A stretch of DNA of 36,212 bases from Novosphingobium sp. GTDB taxonomy: Bacteria > Pseudomonadota > Alphaproteobacteria > Sphingomonadales > Sphingomonadaceae. Shown here piece by piece: positions 32,832 to 36,212 of this stretch (position 1 is its first letter; each line of letters opens with the position of its first letter). The translations under genes and the position numbers were made by a program. The notes beneath the pieces were generated by a model. The model made no database searches and was not told the origin of the DNA. It saw nothing but the letters and a program-made list of their open reading frames with translations. The DNA lies in assembly GCA_027311705.1 (NCBI GenBank), contig DAICYJ010000218.1, positions 1 through 36,212 on the forward strand, in the 5' to 3' direction.

Positions 32832-33977
32832 TTACTGCCGCAGCAGGTCGCGGCCTACGATCATGCGCATCACCTGGTTGGTGCCTTCGAGGATCGAATG
32901 GACGCGCAAGTCGCGCCAGAAGCGTTCGATCGGATAGTCCTTGAGGTAACCGTAGCCGCCAAACAACTGAAGCGCGTCGTTGACGATCTTCGATCCGCTG
33001 TCGGTCGCCAGCCGCTTGGCCATCGCGGAAAAGCGCGACTTGTCGGGGGCGTTGGCCGAAACCTTGCCGGCGGCGAGATAGAGCAAGGCGCGGGCGGCTT
33101 CGAGGTCGGTCGCCATGTCGGCCAGCATAAACTGCGTGTTCTGGAAATCAGCGATCGCCTGGCCGAACTGCTTGCGGTCCTTGGTGTACTGCACGGCCTC
33201 GTCGAGGCAGCGCTGCGCACCGCCCAGCGAGCAGGCGCCGATGTTCAGACGGCCGCCGTCGAGGCCGGCCATGGCGATGCGGAAGCCTTCGCCCTCGTCG
33301 CCGACGCGGTTGGCAACGGGCACGCGGCAGTCCTCGAACACCACTTGTGCGGTGGGCGAGGCATTCCAGCCCAGCTTGCGTTCCTGTGCGCCGAAGGAGA
33401 AGCCCGGCGTGCCCTTTTCAACGACAATGCACGATACGCCCTTGGCGCCGTTGTCGCTGGTGCGGACCATGACCACGTAGATGTCGTTCACGCCCGCGCC
33501 GGAAATGAACTGCTTCGCGCCGTTCAGCACATAATGATCGCCATCGAGCCGTGCGGTGGTTTTCAGTGCTGCCGCGTCCGATCCGGAGCCGGGCTCGGTC
33601 AGGCAATAGCTGGCGATCTTTTCCATGCTGACGAGCGAGGGCAGGAAGCGGGCCTTCACGTCTGCCGAGCCATAGGCGTCGATCATCCAGGCGCCCATGT
33701 TGTGGATCGAGATGAACGCGCTGGTCGCGGGGCAGCCATAGGCCATCGCTTCCATGATAAGCGCCGATTCCAGCCGCCCAAGGCCGATGCCGCCCGATTC
33801 CTCGGACACATAGATCGAGCCGAAGCCGAGTTCGCCGGCCGCCTTCCACACATCGACCGGGAAGTGATGGTCCTCGTCCCATTGCGACGCGAATGGCGTG
33901 ATCGCATCGGCGGTAAACTTGCGCGCCATGTCCTGGATCGCGAGCTGGTCTTCGGTCAGTTCGAACTGGTTTGTCAT
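32832..33977 (-). CDS. Acyl-CoA dehydrogenase, isobutyryl-/short-chain type
   Basis: Start at ATG 33977 (MTNQFELTEDQLAIQDMARKFTADAITP); YCLTEPGSGSDAAALKTTA; LFGGYGYLKDYPIERFWRDLRVHSILEGTNQVMRMIV. Confidence 0.93.
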   Translation of the reverse strand: MTNQFELTEDQLAIQDMARKFTADAITPFASQWDEDHHFPVDVWKAAGELGFGSIYVSEESGGIGLGRLESALIMEAMAYGCPATSAFISIHNMGAWMIDAYGSADVKARFLPSLVSMEKIASYCLTEPGSGSDAAALKTTARLDGDHYVLNGAKQFISGAGVNDIYVVMVRTSDNGAKGVSCIVVEKGTPGFSFGAQERKLGWNASPTAQVVFEDCRVPVANRVGDEGEGFRIAMAGLDGGRLNIGACSLGGAQRCLDEAVQYTKDRKQFGQAIADFQNTQFMLADMATDLEAARALLYLAAGKVSANAPDKSRFSAMAKRLATDSGSKIVNDALQLFGGYGYLKDYPIERFWRDLRVHSILEGTNQVMRMIVGRDLLRQ

Positions 33978-34085
33978 GCGGTGCGGCCGTCCTGGCGGAA
34001 TGAGCGTATATCTGGTCCTAGACACGAAACTGCCCCGGCGACAAGCCTGTCACCGGGGCAGATCACATCACGCGTTGCCTTCCGA

Positions 34086-35510
34086 TCAGGAAGCCATCGC
34101 GTCGATCACGTCCTTGCCGAACAGTTCTTCGTCGCTGGGGATCACCTTGGTCTGCGCCAGCGGCTTCGAAACCCAGGTTTCGTTGATCAGGTCGCGCCAA
34201 GTGATGTTGTTGTTGGTGCCATTGCCGCCCCAGCTGCCGCAGCCGAGCGAGAAGGTCTGGCGCATGCCGTTCCACAGGTTGCCGCTGTTGGAAGCGGACT
34301 GCGGCTGATTCACCATCACGCGGCTGGTCTTGGTGCCCATCGCCAGCTTCAGGATGTTTTCGTCGGACTGCGAATAGATGCCGCAGCTGTGGCCCTGACC
34401 TTGGTAAGCCTGGATACGGTTGGTCAACGCAATCGCCTCGTCGAGGTCCTTCACGCGATACAGCGCCATCGTGACGGTCATCTTTTCGCCGGAGAACGGA
34501 TGTTCCGGGCCGACGCCGGTTTCGGGCACAATGAAGAAGCGCTTGCCTTCGGGCAGGCCGAACCCGGCGACGCCGGCGATCATTTCTGCGGGCTGCGCCA
34601 CGACCTTGGCATTGATGTGGCCATCGACCCAGATGACGTTCTGGAGCAGTGCCTTTTCTTCTTCCGAAACGATGTAGCCGCCCTGGTGGACCAGCTTGGC
34701 CAGCATTTCGTCATAGATGGCATCGACCAGCACGACCGCATTGTCGGACGAGCAGGAAGCAGCGAGGTCCAGCGTCTTGGAAATGCGGATCTTTTCGGCC
34801 GCATCGTCAAGGTCGGCGGTTTCGTCGACGGTGATGACGGCATTGCCGACGCCAACACCCAATGCCGGGGTGCCGCTTGAATACGCGGCGGTGACCATCG
34901 CCGAGCCGCCGGTGGCGAGCACGCGGTCGCACTGCTTCATCAGTTCGTTGGTCTTGGGCACCGAAGGCACTTCGATGGCGATGACGAGATCGGCCGGGGC
35001 GCCCATCTTGACCAGCGCGGCGCGCATCAGATCACAGATCAGCTTGTTGGTCAGCTTTGCGCGCGGGTGCGGGGCTACGATGATCGAGTTGCGGCCCTTT
35101 ACGGCCGAAATCGCCTTGATCACCGGGGTCGCTTCGGGGTTGGTCGAGGGCGAAAGTGCGCCGATCACGCCCACTGGCTTGGCGATCTTCACGATGTTGC
35201 GGACGGGATCTTCCTCGATGATGCCGACCGACTTGTCGTTGATGATGTCCATCAGCGTGGCGCGGGTCTTGCGGAAGATCTTGAGGTACTTGCCGTCATA
35301 ATTGCCCAGCTGCGTCTCTTCGACGGTGTGCTTGGCGATCATTTCGGCCACGTCTTCGCGGGCAACCGCCCACACCATCGCGCGGATCAGGCGATCGACC
35401 TGTTCCTGCGTGTAGTGCTCGATCTGCGCCTGCGCCACGCGCGAGCGGGCGACGAGACCGGCGATTTCGACGGCATCGGCGGAATCATCGATTTTCAGTG
35501 CAGTTGCCAT
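34086..35510 (-). CDS. Aldehyde dehydrogenase, CoA-acylating type (SauS/EutE/AdhE N-domain-like)
   Basis: 474 aa; GVIGALSPSTNPEATPVIKAISAVKGRNSIIVAPHPRA, DLAASCSSDNAVVL catalytic-Cys region, GCGSWGGNGTNNNITWRDLINETWVSKPL. Confidence 0.85.
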   Translation of the reverse strand: MATALKIDDSADAVEIAGLVARSRVAQAQIEHYTQEQVDRLIRAMVWAVAREDVAEMIAKHTVEETQLGNYDGKYLKIFRKTRATLMDIINDKSVGIIEEDPVRNIVKIAKPVGVIGALSPSTNPEATPVIKAISAVKGRNSIIVAPHPRAKLTNKLICDLMRAALVKMGAPADLVIAIEVPSVPKTNELMKQCDRVLATGGSAMVTAAYSSGTPALGVGVGNAVITVDETADLDDAAEKIRISKTLDLAASCSSDNAVVLVDAIYDEMLAKLVHQGGYIVSEEEKALLQNVIWVDGHINAKVVAQPAEMIAGVAGFGLPEGKRFFIVPETGVGPEHPFSGEKMTVTMALYRVKDLDEAIALTNRIQAYQGQGHSCGIYSQSDENILKLAMGTKTSRVMVNQPQSASNSGNLWNGMRQTFSLGCGSWGGNGTNNNITWRDLINETWVSKPLAQTKVIPSDEELFGKDVIDAMAS

Positions 35511-35640
35511 GACAGTCCTCTATCCCTTGAAGGCAGGCGTGGACGCGGCCTTGACCGACTCCGTCACCCGATTGACCTCGATTCCGCCGCCTATGAACCC
35601 GCCATTGGTTGCAGGCAATATCTGACTATGCAATGACGAC

Positions 35641-35654
35641 CTGCAATTATGCAG
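35641..35654. promoter_or_regulatory. LysR-type inverted repeat at regulator start
   Basis: CTGCA-ATTA-TGCAG in the divergent ALDH/LysR intergenic region, overlapping the LysR ATG. Confidence 0.4.
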
Positions 35655-36212
35655 ACGACTGACTGGCAAGACCTGCAGACCTTCCTCGCTATCGCACGGG
35701 CTGGGCAATTGACGCGCGCGGGCACGGCCATGGGGGCCGATGCGACGACGATGGGCCGGCGATTGCGGCGGCTGGAGGCGCAGCTGGGCGCGCGCCTGTT
35801 CGAACAGACGCGCGAGGGGCAAGTGCTGACCGAGGCGGGCGAAAGCCTGCTGGCGCGGGTGGAATCGATGGCGCAGGCGGCCGCCGGCATCGGCGATGAA
35901 AAAGGGCAGGGCCATGCGGTCATTTCCGGCACGTTGCGCATCAGCGTGTCCGAAGGTTTCGGTAGCTGGTTTCTGGCCAAGCATGTGCCGGAATTCGTGA
36001 CCGCCTATCCCGGCATATCGCTCGACCTTGTCGCCAGCAGCGGCTTTCTGTCGCTGTCAAAGCGAGAGGTGGATATTGCGGTGATGCTGTCGCGGCCGCG
36101 CGCCGGGCCGGTGATCGCGCGCAAGCTTTCGGATTATGCGCTTCGGCTCTATGCCACGCAGGGCTATCTCGCCGAGCACAGGATGCCCAAGGAGCCGGGC
36201 GATCTGGCGCAG
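35649..36212 (+). CDS. LysR-family transcriptional regulator (C-terminus truncated by window edge)
   Basis: Manual translation from ATG 35649: MQTTDWQDLQTFLAIARAGQLTRAGTAMGADATTMGRRLRRLEAQLGARLFEQTREGQVLTEAGESLLARVE...; open to the window end, so absent from the ORF track. Confidence 0.9.
   Translation, partial: MQTTDWQDLQTFLAIARAGQLTRAGTAMGADATTMGRRLRRLEAQLGARLFEQTREGQVLTEAGESLLARVESMAQAAAGIGDEKGQGHAVISGTLRISVSEGFGSWFLAKHVPEFVTAYPGISLDLVASSGFLSLSKREVDIAVMLSRPRAGPVIARKLSDYALRLYATQGYLAEHRMPKEPGDLAQ

Noticed and set aside
32727-34880. 717-aa plus-strand ORF
   Set aside because: Antisense to the acyl-CoA dehydrogenase and aldehyde dehydrogenase genes; its low-complexity His/Arg/Gly/Val composition is typical of shadow ORFs in high-GC DNA.

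Overview
This 36.2-kb, high-GC window looks like an alphaproteobacterial chromosome, probably Sphingomonadales judging by gene content and order (inference). Most of it is conserved housekeeping: tgt, rpsD, nrdR-glyA-rpiB, yqeY-dnaG-rpoD, carA/carB, greA, eno, ribH/ribB, tRNA-Thr(CGT), two acyl-CoA dehydrogenases, an acylating-type aldehyde dehydrogenase and a divergent LysR regulator. No CRISPR array, transposase, prophage or rRNA was seen. The observations most worth a second look are: (1) a RibB protein with an N-terminal HTH domain and a cysteine-free GTP cyclohydrolase II-like C-terminus, with an inverted repeat in the 68-bp gap just upstream of its start codon; (2) a translationally coupled pair of a signal-peptide-bearing RidA protein and a Tat-signal flavin amine oxidase; (3) a small, AT-richer gene wedged with overlaps between carA and carB; (4) a four-gene set of small tail-membrane proteins plus a holin/YqjE-like protein; (5) strong RNA hairpins in the greA leader; (6) a truncated RTX-type HEIGH metalloprotease at the left edge and a truncated LysR regulator at the right edge, both missing from the ORF track. 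No database searches were run; all calls come from reading motifs and translations.
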